Positions 33,226 through 45,634 of a DNA stretch of 64,000 nt are shown one piece after another. Under the pieces are notes generated by a model. That model was not told where the DNA came from. It made no database searches and saw nothing but the letters and a program-made list of their open reading frames with translations. The DNA is from Dipteronia dyeriana (Eukaryota; Streptophyta; Magnoliopsida; Sapindales; Sapindaceae). Within the stretch, counting starts at the first letter, position 1, and every line of letters starts with the position of its first letter. Where the stretch lies: the NCBI GenBank assembly GCA_032871835.1, contig CM065296.1, forward strand, positions 114,338,146-114,402,145, written 5' to 3'. The translations under genes and the position numbers were made by a program.

Positions 33226-34713
33226 TATTTATGTGTCACGGGACACTATTTAGATTATGACTGGAGGATAACAAAAAGAATTTTTGGTTTTCGTCCTATA
33301 GATTTTGCACATACCGCATAAAACATTTTTAATGTCATAATCGAAGTTTTAGAAACTTATGAAATCACGCATCGCATTCTTTCAATCACATTTGATAATG
33401 CATCTGTAAATACTAGCTCTATTGCATTGTTTGTTGCAAGAAATATCCCGTAAGATGGAGGTTATTTCTTCCATCAACGGTGTGTATGCAATATTATAAT
33501 TTTAGTTGTACAGGCTGATTTAAAGCAGGTAAGCGACCAAATAGATCGCATCAGAGATGCCATTTCTTGGATTTGCAGTTCTAATCCTATATTTAGTGAA
33601 TTCAAGAGACATTGTAAATTAAACGGTCTCAAACCCCAACGATTTCAAACTGATATGCCGGTAAGGTGGAACTCTACTTATTTAATGTTGTAAAATTGTT
33701 TGGAATATGATACAACCATTACATATTTTTATAACATGAAATTGGCCGAAACAAGACACCCTAGTCCAAAAATACTTATCACAGACGATTGGTATGTGGC
33801 AAAGATTTTTGTTCAATTTTTAAATGTTTTTTACAATGCCACTGTAACTCTTTCCGGGATATATTACCCCACATCTTCCCAGGCAATCAATCAGGTAGTG
33901 GAAATGTCTGAACTGTTAAATAGTTATAGAGAGGATGGACATCTAGGCGCTGCAGTTGTTGTCATGGAGACAAAGTTGAAAAAATATTGGGCTAACATTC
34001 CTCTACTTTATGCCTTAAGTGCTATAGTAGATCCTAGGGTTAAATTATCTGGTTTAGAAGTTTTGTTTGAGTTTATTGGTATTAATTTGTCAATAGATTA
34101 TTCAGAACAAATTACTGACATTCGAACCAAGTTGTTCGAGATTTTTCGTATTTATGAGAGCAGGTTTTGCAATATTGACATCCCCCAATCAACACGACCG
34201 GAGACAGAGCCGAAGCAAACAAGTTGGAGCCTTCTGAAACGCCGAAAAAAAGATAAATCAGCAAGTACTTCTTCAGGGAAAAGATCTAGCCCATCTTCTT
34301 GTACCGAACTTATTAGGTACCTTGAAGCATAGTTCGATGCTGTTGAAGACAAGGAAGAGTTTGATTTGTTGTTATGGTGGAAGACCTATACGTACAGATA
34401 TCCAGTTCTGTCACACTTAGCACGTGACGTACTGGTTATTCCAGTGTCAACGGTGTCTTCAGAACAAGCTTTCAACACCAGTGGACGCATAATTGAACCA
34501 AGAAGAAGCTGTTTGTCTCCAGAGATGGTGGAGGTACTAACATGCCTTTGGAATTGGGAGCATGCTAAAAAAAGGTTGCAAAATCTAATTGTAGATAAAG
34601 AACTTATTCTAAATTTCGACAATCTATATATTGATGACCCTTCAGGTAGTGGTCAGTGCCAGAACTATGTTATACTTTTACATATGTATTTATTATTTAC
34701 TTGTAAGTTGTAA
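33226..34713 (+). pseudogene. hAT transposase (RICESLEEPER-like), N-terminus missing
   Basis: hAT transposases cut the element out through an RNase H-like fold. Visible parts: GFRPIDFAHT, then ITFDNASVN with a catalytic Asp, a C/H cluster (FFHQRCVCN), PVRWNSTYLML, a region ending in YALSAIVDPRVKL, and the C-terminal dimerisation domain (VSTVSSEQAFNTSGRI, LTCLWNWEHA). All parts from 33226 to 34713 share one frame, interrupted by stops, for example TAA after FAHTA, TAA after MPVRWNSTYLML and TAG at 34330-34332. No BED zinc finger precedes it. RICESLEEPER and DAYSLEEPER are domesticated relatives, but the stops argue against domestication here. Confidence 0.88.
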
Positions 34714-34905
34714 CACGGTTGCACTCTTTTTCCCTTACCAAGTTTTTATTCCACTGGGTTTTTCTTGGTAAGATTTTTAATGAGGCAATCATGTAGATAT
34801 GTAATACTGAATTCCATAAGTGAAAATTAAATAAATAATTAAAAAATTGTTCGTTCTCTTTATTCATTTCAAATCATAATATTTGTTTGTTCTCTTTATT
34901 CATTT

Positions 34906-34968
34906 TAAACCCTAAACCCTAAACCCTAAACCCTAAACCCTAAACCCTAAACCCTAAACCCTAAATCC
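34906..34968 (+). repeat. Interstitial telomere-like array inside hAT element
   Basis: Eight perfect TAAACCC units and one imperfect (TAAATCC), the plant telomere repeat read on the C-rich strand. It lies between the transposase and the right GC-rich arm. Confidence 0.95.
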
Positions 34969-35259
34969 AAACAAACGTAATTTGGAAAAAATATTGAATC
35001 AAAAGATTAGCCTTTCGGACCAGACCCGCCTGGCCCTCCAGAAGGGCCCGACGGGCCGGCCTGGAACGGCACGCAGGCACGGCCCGCCTGAGGCAGGCTG
35101 GTGTGCCATGCCGGGCCTGCTTCTCCTGAAACAGGCCGGGCCGAGCCGGACAACAACACCGTGGCGTGCCAGGTCCAACCAGGCCTGTTTCCACAAATGG
35201 ACTGGCCAGACCGTGCTTAATGGGCCGAACCAGTCCATTTTTACACCACTAGCTAGGAC

Positions 35260-35587
35260 CACAATTGATAAAGTTCCAATCCAACAAGCGCTGTGCCATG
35301 CATGCATCCCGAAAATAAATTAATTCAAATAAAATTACAAATCATTCACCAAATTATTTGAATTGATATTTTAAAATATACAACATTAATGTGAAATAGA
35401 ATTTTTTAGCTAGTTAAACGTGGAATATATATAAACTTTCAAACAAAAGATCCCTCACTTCGATAAAACATTAATGAAATTATATAAATTTTGATTTTTT
35501 TTTGGGATAATAAGTTTAATGAAACTTATCTATAAATATAATTTTAGAATTTTTTTCAAGTATTAGAACTATTTATCTTGATTTTAT
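35260..35587. other. AT-rich intergenic DNA
   Basis: No gene or bounded element recognised between the hAT duplication and the Harbinger-like MITE. Confidence 0.5.
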
Positions 35588-35590
35588 TAA

Positions 35591-36210
35591 GGGTCAGTTG
35601 GTATTGTTGTAACTTTTATAATAATCATTGTTAGTTGTGTTGTAGGAATAATCAGCTGTAAAGTAAATCAGCAGATGTTTGGTTAATTGTATTTTTAAAA
35701 CTGTTGTATAGCTCAAAAGCAGTATACATATGTTTGGTAATTTTATTGTAAAGGTGATGAGATTAGTTACAATGATTAAAATATACATGAGTTTAGTATC
35801 TTATTTCATTTTTTATATTAATTATATATATTAAATCAATATTTAAGTAGAATATATAGATTGAAAAAAATAATCACAGGAACAATAAATTATTTTTTTA
35901 AAGATTTTAAAAATCAAATCAATATTTAAATAGAATATTTAATTTTGGAATGAAATAAGATATATAAATGATTTTAACTTGATTTCATAAGGATAATAAT
36001 AATAATATTTTAAAAGATGCATTAAATGCTGAAATAAATTATTCTATAATCACTTTTAAAAAGTAACCTCCCACCTACTTCTCAAAACCATTGTCAAAAT
36101 TTATCAGATTATCAATTAATTACTTTTGAAAGTTTTACCAAACATCATTTTATGTTAAAATTATAAAATAATTTGATTTTAGTTTTTTAAAAGCAATACC
36201 AAACTGGTCC
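35591..36210. mobile_element. Harbinger (Tourist-like) MITE, 620 bp
   Basis: Inverted ends GGGTCAGTTGGTATTG and GGACCAGTTTGGTATTG are flanked by the 3-bp duplication TAA (35588-35590 and 36211-36213), as for PIF/Harbinger. AT-rich interior without transposase. A hAT relation is possible from the TTTGGTATTG motif, but no 8-bp duplication was found. Confidence 0.7.
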
Positions 36211-36371
36211 TAAATATAAAAGTATCAGAAAAATAGAAAAAATTAAAAAAAAAATTCTAAATTTTATTTATATGTAGATTTCTATTAACTTATTATCAAA
36301 AAAATAATCATATATATATTAGTGTCTTGCTTATAGAACATATATAAAATATATCGGTTTCTTGGGTCATA

Positions 36372-36456
36372 GGTTTTAGAGAAAGGAGGAGAGGACTCGA
36401 ACCTGCAATCTCGTGGTTTGAGAATTTTCTATCGAACCAACCTTATCTCCTATCAG
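36372..36456 (-). mobile_element. tRNA-derived SINE candidate, minus strand
   Basis: On the minus strand GGAGATAAGGTTGGTTCGA (A-box region) is followed by GCAGGTTCGAGTCCTC (B box, 36391-36406). Spacing fits a polymerase III promoter. It does not form a tRNA cloverleaf by eye. Borders uncertain. Confidence 0.4.
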
Positions 36457-36727
36457 ATATATATATTTAAAAATTAAAATATTTAAAATGCAAGCGTATA
36501 TCATATTGTGTTGAAATTATTGATTAATAGATATATAAAATTCAAGCAGGTATGGGTTTAATAGATATTGTCACAAATATATGTACCTCCCTTTAACATA
36601 TTAAAAGGGGAAGCTTGTCCATGTGACCATGTCAATGATTTCAATTATTCTGTCCTTTCAAATTATGTTTAAATAAATTATTAAAAAAAATGTGAAAAAG
36701 TTAGGCCATGATGCTCTATTCTTATTT

Positions 36728-36733
36728 TATAAA
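36728..36733 (+). promoter_or_regulatory. TATA-like box before EF-hand gene
   Basis: TATAAA within TTATTTTATAAACAATG. With the usual 25-35 base distance, transcription would start near 36760, which favours the ATG at 36826. Not tested. Confidence 0.4.
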
Positions 36734-36825
36734 CAATGATTTGGTTGCTGCATGCACATCAACATAACAAACCACACAGAAGACTCTTCAAGCCTTCCCT
36801 TGAACACCCAATTATTAAGCACACT

Positions 36826-37134
36826 ATGACTTGCACTAGGGGTGTAGATAAAAGTTGCAGAAAGAGTTTGCTTAGGACCATAGTCGATAAAACTCCAGTA
36901 CCCAATTTGCCCTACAACGAGACGCAATTGCATGGTATCTTTAAGCGCCATGACACGGATCACGATGGCCGCCTTAGCCGCCAAGAGCTCAGCAGCGCCT
37001 TCCGCAGCCTGGGTTCGATTTTCCCGGGTTGGCGAGCTTGGCGAGCCCTGCACGATGCGGATGCAAATAAAGATGGTTATGTAAGCGAGAGCGAGTTTCA
37101 ACAGCTTGTGAATTATGCTGTGAAATATAGCTAG
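36826..37134 (+). CDS. Small two-EF-hand calcium-binding protein
   Basis: A likely host gene of 102 codons, no intron. Two canonical EF-hand loops bind calcium: DTDHDGRLSRQE (residues 43-54) and DANKDGYVSESE (79-90), both with Gly at loop position 6 and Glu at 12. The linker GWRAWRALHDAD is shared with the paralogue at 59899-60231. An upstream ATG at 36736 in the same frame would add 30 residues, but a TATA-like TTTTATAAAC lies just before it, placing the transcript start after it; the MTC start at 36826 also aligns with an internal MTC in the paralogue. It resembles plant calmodulin-like sensors of unknown target. MULE copy 2 begins 218 bases after its stop codon. Confidence 0.8.
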   Translation: MTCTRGVDKSCRKSLLRTIVDKTPVPNLPYNETQLHGIFKRHDTDHDGRLSRQELSSAFRSLGSIFPGWRAWRALHDADANKDGYVSESEFQQLVNYAVKYS

Positions 37135-37789
37135 AGTATATAAATGGTCTTTGTATCTAACCTTTTTTTCCTCCTTTTATAAAAGTACTTCCTGTGTAGC
37201 GAATTTTTTTATATGGCTCCTTGCTTGCTTCATGGGAGAATTCTACAAATTTTGCAAAAGTCATCAAAACTGCTCTTTTAAGGTTTGGAGATTTTCTTTG
37301 CTGCGGTGCACCTTACATTAACATATCCATATCTAACATAAATAATATCAAAGGGCTCGAAAAATAAATTGCACTATTTAAGGGGGTATTGTGTAAATAT
37401 CACCGGTTTAGTAATGTAAGTTTAAAAGGTACCATTTAACGTAAATAGACGAAAATACTCCGACAAAATTGAAAAAGAGAGAAAGTTATCGTTTTGTTAA
37501 TCTGAGAAAAGCAAGAGTGAGAAAGAAACCAACGACAACGACAACGAAATCGACGGCAAAGAAATCGACGGCTAATCGACCGGAACGGGAATATAGTAGA
37601 TTTTGCAGCGATTGACAGAGGTAAGTTCAGTTTGTTTTATTTATCGATTTGTTGTTGATAACTTATCATTGCATTTTAGACTTGTTTTGTTGATTGAAAT
37701 TGTAGATTATGGTTGAGAATGGTTGTGGTTTAGGTTTGAGTTTGAAATGAGGTTGAATATGTGATGAGGAAGATGAAATTCTGGGTATC

Positions 37790-38545
37790 GAGGATTGTTT
37801 AAAAAAAATCGAGAATATTTCAAGCGAAATCGAGGAAATTTTTTTATAAAGATTCGAGAAAATTTATCATACGATCGAGATTTTTTCTCAAAGGATTGAT
37901 AATATTTTCAAAGCATCGAGAATATTTTAAAAGGATAGAGAAATTGTTTCAAACGATTGCGAATATTTTTCTAACGATCGAGAATGATTTTCAAAGGGTA
38001 GAGATTTTGTTAAATGATTGAGAAGATTTTTCAAAGAATCGAGAGGTTTTTCAAAGGATCTAGACTATTTTCAAAGGATTGAGAATATTTTAAAAAGATC
38101 GAGAATATTTTTCTAACGATCGAGAATATTTTTCAAAGTGTCTAGATTTTTTAAAGGATCGAGACTATTTTCAAAAGATCGATAATTTTTTCAAACGATC
38201 GAGAATATTTTTCTAAAGATCGAGAATGTTTTTCAAAGGGTTGATATTTTATTAAATGATCGAGAAGATTTTTTAAAGAATCGAGAGGTTTTTCAAAGGA
38301 TCGATATTATTTTCAAAGGATTAAGAATTTTTTCAAACGATCGAGCATATTTATCTAACGATCGAGAATATTTTTCAAAGGGTCGAGATTTTTTAAAATG
38401 ATCGAGAAGATTTTTCAAATAATCGAGAGGTTTTTCAAAGGATCGAGACTATTTTCAAATGATCGAGAACTTTTTCAAAGGATCGAGAATATTTTCTAAG
38501 TACAAGATTTTGTTTCAAACGATCAAGAATATTTTCTAATTTGTT
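37790..38545 (+). repeat. Subterminal tandem array, protease side, copy 2
   Basis: About 35 imperfect units of 20-22 bp, form GATCGAGAATATTTTTCAAAG, the reverse complement type of the array at 27830-28610. It precedes the Ulp1-like gene. Confidence 0.85.
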
Positions 38546-38583
38546 TTCCAGTTTACTTATGTATTGTTTCTGTGACATTGCAG

Positions 38584-40490
38584 ATGACGAATAGGTTGAA
38601 AGATTTGCTTAAAACTCCAGAGGGAGATTGGTTCAAGGGAAAATTGACTCGACATGACCATTTTGAATCCCTCGCCCGTATAGGCGATGCACTTAACCGG
38701 GTCCCTAAAGATTTTGTTGTTGTGGATTGGCGTCGGTTCATGGCCTCTTGTTTCAGGTATTTCATGTCGATGCATCGGGAGCTGAATTTTTTGGGTGGTG
38801 TTATTCGTCAGCTGTTGTTGCGGGAGTTGGACCATGACGGGCCGACAGATGAGATGCGGTTCTTGTTAGGGAACCATGTGGTCAGGTTTTCGAAGGTTAA
38901 ATTTAGCCTTATCACCAGATTACGTTTTGGAGTCGTACCGGACACGAGTTTGTATATTGCAGTGGAGAATGACATACATCAACGGTAATTTTCTGGACAC
39001 GATGAGGTATCGTTGGATGACTAGAGGGTTGTTTTTACCCGCGGAGAGTTTCAACAGGCATACGATGCTGTGAAGTTGTGCCTCATTTACATGTTGAACT
39101 GGATATTGATGGGGGTGGACGAGAGATTGAAGATTCCAGTTTGGCAGTTTCGGTTGGTAAAGGACCTCAATGCCTTCGATGCGTTCCCGTGCGGTGCCCA
39201 CATCTATAGGCATTCTATCTTTTCATTCAAGCATGTGTTACCACGACGACGTGAGGAGAGACGCCAGCAGACACAGAGCAATGTTGTATATTCCATGGAG
39301 GGGTACAACATTTAGGGTCTATCACATGCCCTTTTGGTAAGAAATTTGATTTCCAACATGTACATTAAATTTCGTTTCCAAAATTGTTTTGGATTATAAC
39401 TGTACTAATCTTTGATGCGGATATTTGCTTTCGAGGTGATCCCCAAACTTGGCATCGATTTCGGGACTCGAAGGGTTATAGACCTTTCTCCTCGTATGTT
39501 AAAGTGGGAGTTAACCAAACAACCTAGAGGGAAGAAACTGGCCAAGATTTTTAGTGCTAGGGTAATTATTTAATTTGTTATTCGTTATATTACTTACTAT
39601 GTTTACAATGACATTCATCTAACTAAGCTTTCAAATGTCTGTGAGGAAGGAAATCGTGCCCACAGCAGCTGAGGCGGTGGCACCGTACTTCATAGGCCTA
39701 AGTGAGGGGGGAGCCTATATGTACAAGACGACAGAGTTCACCTTTATACTGTCCCTGATCTGACTAGTAGTGCAGATCGTCCCAAGGAGGAGGGTGGGGG
39801 TGGGAGGTGTAATGAGTCGGAGGCTTCAGACCCAACGGGTGCAGATTTTAGTGGCATGGACACTGACGGATCTCTACCGTCTACTCGGCGAGTGAGGCGT
39901 AGAAGGGTTCGATTTACCACCCAGGACCTGATGCCTCTACAGGGGATTCCCGTGCAAGTGTTGGATGTGATGGGGAGGTAAGTTGAGATGGTAGTTTTGT
40001 TTTTATTAACAATATATGTTGATTGTTTTAGTACTAACAATGTTGACTTGATTCCAGGCCCCATGAGAACATCAGTTCAACGAGTTACGTGAAGCCCTCC
40101 GGAAGAGTGAGGATGATCGACAACAATAACATCGGGAGTTGCTGGATTTGATTCGGAAGAGCGAGGAGGATTGATAGCAACAACATAGGGAGTTTCTTGC
40201 ATTGATCGGGGGCCTTCAGAGCTTCAGAACGCATACATATCAGTATAGAAAGGATCCATATATCGGAGGGGCAGTTCCGGAGAGTGGGGCTCAGTCTCCC
40301 CCCCCCCCCCTCACCCCTCACCCCCCTCCGATCTATCAACAGGCTCCCCCTCCACCTTCGAACGAGCAACAGGCTCCCCCTTCACCTCCGAGAGAGCAAC
40401 AGGCTCTCCCTCTCACTCCGAACGAGCAACAACCTCCCCCTCCACCTCCCCTCGAGCAGCAGGCTCCCCCTCCAGAATTATGTAGTAATT
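38584..40490 (+). pseudogene. Ulp1-like gene with catalytic domain deleted, copy 2
   Basis: The DUF1985 part is largely kept: GDWFKGKLTRHDHFE, MRFLLGNHVVRFSKVKF and MLNWILMGVDERLKIPVW in 38584-39315, with a frame change near 38985 and a TAG after SMEGYN (39313-39315). Pieces matching later exons follow at 39420-39570 and 39635-39980, then the Pro/Gln-rich repeat (40295-40475). Right after it the sequence jumps to the minisatellite, so the C48 peptidase exons seen in copy 1 are missing. The ATG at 38584 follows TTGCAG and may be an exon start rather than the true start. Confidence 0.8.
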
Positions 40491-40654
40491 CATTTGTATA
40501 TGTACAAATTCTTTTGTATATGTACCTATTCTTTTATATAAAAATGTTTACATTTGTATATATACAAATCATATTTAAATAAAATTGCATTTAAGTTAAT
40601 GAACAAGTCATACGAGTACAAATTATCACAATGTCATCATGATAACGCCTCAAA

Positions 40655-42784
40655 TCATTCCACGGTGGAGTCTCTAGTAGGGCACGTCTGTCTGTTGTGA
40701 CCAACTGTATGATAGATACTACACTTGCGTCTGTATTCCTTAGGAATGACTCTGCTCAGACCTTCATTAGTCAAAGCTGGGTTGGAACATCTCCTCAAAT
40801 TATGCCCTGGTTGTCCACATCGTCTACAATTCTGTGTAGTTGTTCTCTCCGAAGACGAGATATAGCGTGAAGCCCTTAGGCGGCCTGCTTGTCCCCTGGA
40901 GCTTGGATTCAAAATGACTCTCTCAGTGATGTCAAATGGTACAATCCAAATGGTAGGATGTCCAATCGGCATAATAGGAACCGAGTAAGCATCAATAAGT
41001 GTTTGTCGCTTGTAGTCTGTACACAGGGATGTGAAATCCATGTTTCGGTTCCTATAAAAATAGTGAAAACGATGAGATTCACGTTTAAGTAATATTAACC
41101 GTAGATAAAATTGTATGATGTACCTTGTGGCAGCCAGAGTGTGAGAACATGGAAGAAGGTCCATTTGGAATTTGTTGCATGTGCAGGTCTTTTCGGGCTA
41201 AGTCAACGGTCCACTATTTTTCAGCCCGCTTCACCGAGAATATGTTCTAGTCAACTGGATTAATGGTCATAAAATTACACTTATCAACACGTTTTAGGAT
41301 CATAAGATGTGTTGCGTCGGTCAACTGATGACGCATGGATTGTGCAGCCCTATGGCGATCGTGAAACCAACGTTGTAGCATATTCCTAATGAACTCTGCC
41401 AAAGTCAACATAGGCAGTTGCCGTGTAAATTTTAAGCATGAGTTTATGCATTCTGTAACATTTGTTGTTATGACCCTATACCTTTTGTCGGGGCAGTGTA
41501 CATGGGACCACTTGTGTGGACCGATATCAATTACATAATCATATGCAATCGGGTGCAAGTTTCGTAACTCTTTCATATGCCGGTCATATTGCAACTCACT
41601 GTATGCTCGGGCTATTTTGTCTATTATTGTGGCAACATCATTTTTATGATATCACTTCTTAATATTTTCATACAAGTGCCATCAACATATGGTATGGGTG
41701 GCATAAGGGAACACTTTAGAAATCCCTACTTCAATGCTTGCATGTCGATCAGAATGAATACCAAATCATCTATATGGCCAAGGGCCCCTTTCAAGCAATC
41801 AAAAAACCACTCCCATGATAGATTGTTTTCCGAGTCACTGTACCCAAAAGCAATTGGATAAACCTGTTCATTCCCATCTTTTGCAGTTGTAACAAACATC
41901 GTGCCCCCGAATCTACCCTTTAAATGGGTACCATCAATGGCAATAACTGGATGCATACACCTCTGGAATCCTCTGAGTGAGGCACCCAAAGAATTAAAAA
42001 AGTAGAGGAATTTACCATTTTCATTGCATTGTAAGTCAGTGATTCTTTCGGGATTTTATTGTTCCAACACGTAACCGAATGATGACAGCAGTTGGAAGCT
42101 TTCCTCATACATTCAATAGGTCAGTGACAATGCATAATCAAGGGCTTGATGTGCCTTACCGTAAATTATTTGGATGTCATACATTGTTTTCATGTTGGCG
42201 ATTATGTCTTTCGGACGCATTAGTCGACCATCCTGTTGTTACAATCTAGATGCAACCACTTCTCCAATTATAACTGCACTAGCTTGTCGATGGCTACGGT
42301 GAATCTCCTCCAATGGACAAGTGTGTTCATTGATAAAACTTCTTACTTGAAAGTATGTCGCTTCATCTCTCCTAACCGCTCTTAACTTCCACGTACAGTT
42401 GTCCATCAAACAAACCAGATGTAATGTTGTCTTATTCGACCTTTTCACCTTCCACTTGAAGTTGTGCCGCATTGTAAAATACCCAGCCAATCTCTTCAAA
42501 TCCTTTTTAGTAGGAAAAAATTGACCTTTATATATCATGCTGTAAGTTCATCTTCTACCAAGTTCCTGTTTCCACCCATACCAAACGAGTATGATTCTGC
42601 TCCTAGAATAACTCACGTTGTGGCATTCTCAGAATCAGCTGGAGTTACATCAAGCCGGACCTCAGATATCCCAGCTATATCTACTGTAGTGGAACTACAT
42701 CTGTGTACATGTCTTGCACGTCTTTCCGTTTCAATGGTTCTTCATCTTCCTCATTGTTCGCTATATTATGTACCGGATGCAAAT
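40655..42784 (-). pseudogene. MULE transposase C-terminal part, copy 2
   Basis: Reads leftwards from the Copia insertion site. Recognisable: DNA-binding region (42538-42239), DDE core with AIDGTHLKGRF and a Glu in TNVTECIN, SWIM region and two CCHC knuckles (CRRCGQPGHNLRRC, CSIYHTVGHNRQTC). The second knuckle has Tyr in place of its second Cys. Stops at 42056-42058 (TAA) and 41247-41249 (TAG) are at the same codons as in copy 1; others are private, and frameshifts occur near 41730 and 42750. Confidence 0.85.
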
Positions 42785-44546
42785 TGTAAAGTCCTCATTT
42801 ATTGATTGGCTTATTTCGTGAACAAATCACATTTTTGGGGTATTATGTAAGGGTAGCTTAGGCTCTCAAGACCTCAAGAGGAGAAACACCGAAGGTAAAA
42901 TTCTTGTGCTTACTTGCTTTGAAGAGATAGTTGCACACACTCACAAATTCATGCATAACTCTTATTCATATATGTTGTGTGTTTATTCTTGTGTGCCTTT
43001 TGGTTTAAATGACGCTTGTTGATTTATTTACATCTTGTAATAAAATGTTTTATGTCATGTTTGGCATTAGAATTGGATGCATTTTCCATCACTCTTGAAC
43101 TTATTAATTGTGTGTGTTTGAGTGTTAAAAATAGGCATTGTGCTGGTGGTGCGCTACTCGACCAGCGCACCTCACCAGCTCAACATTCCAGTGGATTGTC
43201 ACATGTGTTGCGCCACTGAGTTACGCTGCTGCACCCGCGCAAAGATGCAAAAATGGGCAGTGCGCTGGTGGTGTGCTACTCAACTAGCGCAACCTCACCA
43301 GTGCAACATTCCAGTGGATTGTCACATGTATTGCACCACTGAGCTGCGCCAGTCGACCAACACTTAATGAAAAATTTAGGTTGTGCGCTGGTGGTGCGCT
43401 ACTTGACCAGCACACGTCACCAGCGCACATAGAGGAAGCTGGAACGTTTTTTCCAAAATGACCTCACTTTGTTTGGATCTCACTTATGTATATATATATA
43501 TATATATATATAACTCTTTGGTTAAAGGTCGTAAATGAGTTCAGAACTTCATATATTTTTCTTAGAACACATTTCAAAGGAAAATCTCTTCTAACATCTT
43601 TAAACACTCAAAGCATTCCTATATGCATAAAAACTTCATCTTGCATCATCTAAGTTCATTTAGAGTGCATCTATGGATATGTTTCCTTCATCACATCTTG
43701 TTTGGTAAGTTCTTCACTATCTTCTTACAAGTTAAGTGCTTTGCTTGCTAAGCCATTTCTTTAATTATTTGTATGCTCTTAGAACATATTCTAGAAACAA
43801 ATTAGAGATTGTTGTGATGACATGATTGAGTGTTGTATTGTGATAGCTAGGATTGTTGTTATTGATAACTTCTAGCTAAATCTCTATGCTTTGCATTTAG
43901 ATATTGTTTAGGACTCATTGATTGCATTTAGTGATTGCATTATAGTCCTTGCCATGCTTAATGACAACATGTGTTGATTTGGCCTTCATGATAGCTTCAT
44001 AGGATTGCTTGTTCTATGTTTAGCTAAGCTTTATGACATGTCATTTAGATCTTGATATCTAGGATTGCATTTATTGCCATCTCATAATCCTAGATAAGCA
44101 TATAAGGTACCCTAGCCTTGTTTGTTGTTTGAATATCATCATATATTCACATAGGACATTTTATCTCTTCATTGAGAAGTAAGACTTGTGTTGCTTCCGG
44201 GAGTAGGTAGCTTAAATCGCAAGCAAGACGGACTAGGTTCACTTATACCGGAATTAGGTAGTTGTGGTGGATTTAAACCGGGATTAGGTTATAATTCCTT
44301 TGCCATTAGTGGATTTGAGGTTCAAGTGTGGCGCACTCATCAGCTCGTGGTTTTTCTCATTTGGAGGGTTTCCACGTATATCTCAAGTGTCTTTAATATT
44401 TCCACAATCTTTACACTTGTGATTTTGTTGTAACTAGCTAGGGGCATTTTCATCAACTTGACCTTTAACAAAAATTGGGTAATTTTGTTTAAAATCTATT
44501 CACCCCCCTATAGATTAATATTATACACACCATAATATTTGTTTCA
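42785..44546 (+). repeat. 5' LTR of Sirevirus-like element, 1762 bp
   Basis: TGTAAAGTCC...TTGTTTCA. Contains a GC-rich tandem repeat with inverted GCGCTGGT/ACCAGCGC motifs (about 43126-43440) and a short (TA)n run (43488-43512). Frames across it are not genes. Confidence 0.9.
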
Positions 44547-44548
44547 AT

Positions 44549-44560
44549 TGGTATCAGAGC
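44549..44560 (+). other. Primer binding site, initiator-Met tRNA
   Basis: TGGTATCAGAGC starts three bases after the LTR end. This is the complement of the initiator-Met tRNA 3' end used by most Copia elements. Confidence 0.9.
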
Positions 44561-44675
44561 GGGTTCCTAGACATACATAGGTGATCCTTGCTCATTTTGG
44601 TGTGTGTTGCATCTTGTGTGTTTGTGTTGTTGATCATTCATACACTTGCATTCATATCATTCATTCATAAATACA

Positions 44676-45560
44676 ATGAGTGGAAACGGTGGCAATGAGG
44701 GCGCTTCTAGCACAAGACCTCCACTTCTCACCGGGTTGAATTATGCCTCTTGGAAAGGCAAGATGGAGTCGTATGTTTTTCAAATTCATGATAGGGCATA
44801 GATGGCGATTGAAGATGGCTACACTCTACCCATGATGAATCCTACGGATGGAGGAGATGATGTACTCAAGCCAAAGGCACAATGGAATGCACAAGAGTTT
44901 GAGGCATCAAAGTGGAATACGAAGGCAATGCATGCCATCCTATGTGCAATGGATGAGAATCAGTACAAGCTGGTTCAAAACATTAGGATAGCTAAGGAGG
45001 CATGGGATATCCTAGAGGTTGCACATGAGGGAACCGATGTGGTTAAGGAATCGAAGCTTCAAGTTCTCCAAACACAATTTGAATTGCTCAAGATGGATGA
45101 GAACGAGTGCTTTAATGACTTTGAAGTGAGGTTGATGGACATTGTGAACCAAAATCATCAACTTGGTGACCCTTATTCGGATAAGAGAATCAAGCAAAAG
45201 ATTATGAGATCCCTACCCAAAAGATTTGAGTCTAATGTGACGGATTTAGAAGAGAATAGTGCTTATAAGGATATGAAGCCGAGTGAAGTGATTGAGAGGC
45301 TACTAGCTTATGAATCGAGGAAGGGTCTTACCACCACATCTCCTAAAAAGCAAAAGGGAATTGCTTTGAAAGCCTCCAAAGTTGAAAAGGAGGAAAGTGA
45401 TGACTCAGATGAGGAAATGGCTTTACTAATCAGGAAGTTCAAGAATTTCTACAAGTCCGAGAGGAAAGGTTTCGGATCCAAGGGTCAAGACTTGAAGAAA
45501 AATACTCCTTTTAAGAAGTTTGAGCCTAGGGAAGAAAAGACCGAAAGGAAAGGGGTCTGA
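44676..45560 (+). pseudogene. gag of Sirevirus-like element, one early stop
   Basis: Would form the particle shell. Starts MSGNGGNEG and reads LLTGLNYASWKGKMESYV, the usual opening of Copia gag; a TAG at 44799-44801 stops it after 41 codons, and the rest (from 44802) continues in frame for 252 codons. The UBN2-type core is clear (KEAWDILEVAHEGTD, LQVLQTQFELLKMDE, RIKQKIMRSLPKRFE). It ends before the CCHC knuckle at about 45565-45600, where stops replace one Cys and the His. Confidence 0.85.
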
Positions 45561-45634
45561 TGATATGAATATGGTGGGATAGGTTAATTTACCCCGAATG
45601 TGCTAATTCGAAGAAGAAGAAGAAAGAAAAGGTA

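Larger units (their letters stand above)
32702..35251 (+). mobile_element. hAT element with broken transposase, 2550 bp
   Basis: Inverted ends TAATGGTGTAAAAATGG and TAGTGGTGTAAAAATGG are flanked by a perfect 8-bp duplication GCTAGGAC (32694-32701, 35252-35259). GC-rich arms (32705-32890 and 35025-35230) enclose an AT-rich body with a transposase remnant and a telomere-like array. The transposase lacks its N-terminal zinc finger, so the element is internally deleted. Confidence 0.92.

Noticed and set aside
36391..36452. tRNA gene on the minus strand
   Set aside because: A and B boxes are present but no acceptor stem or anticodon arm pairs by eye; a SINE explains it better.
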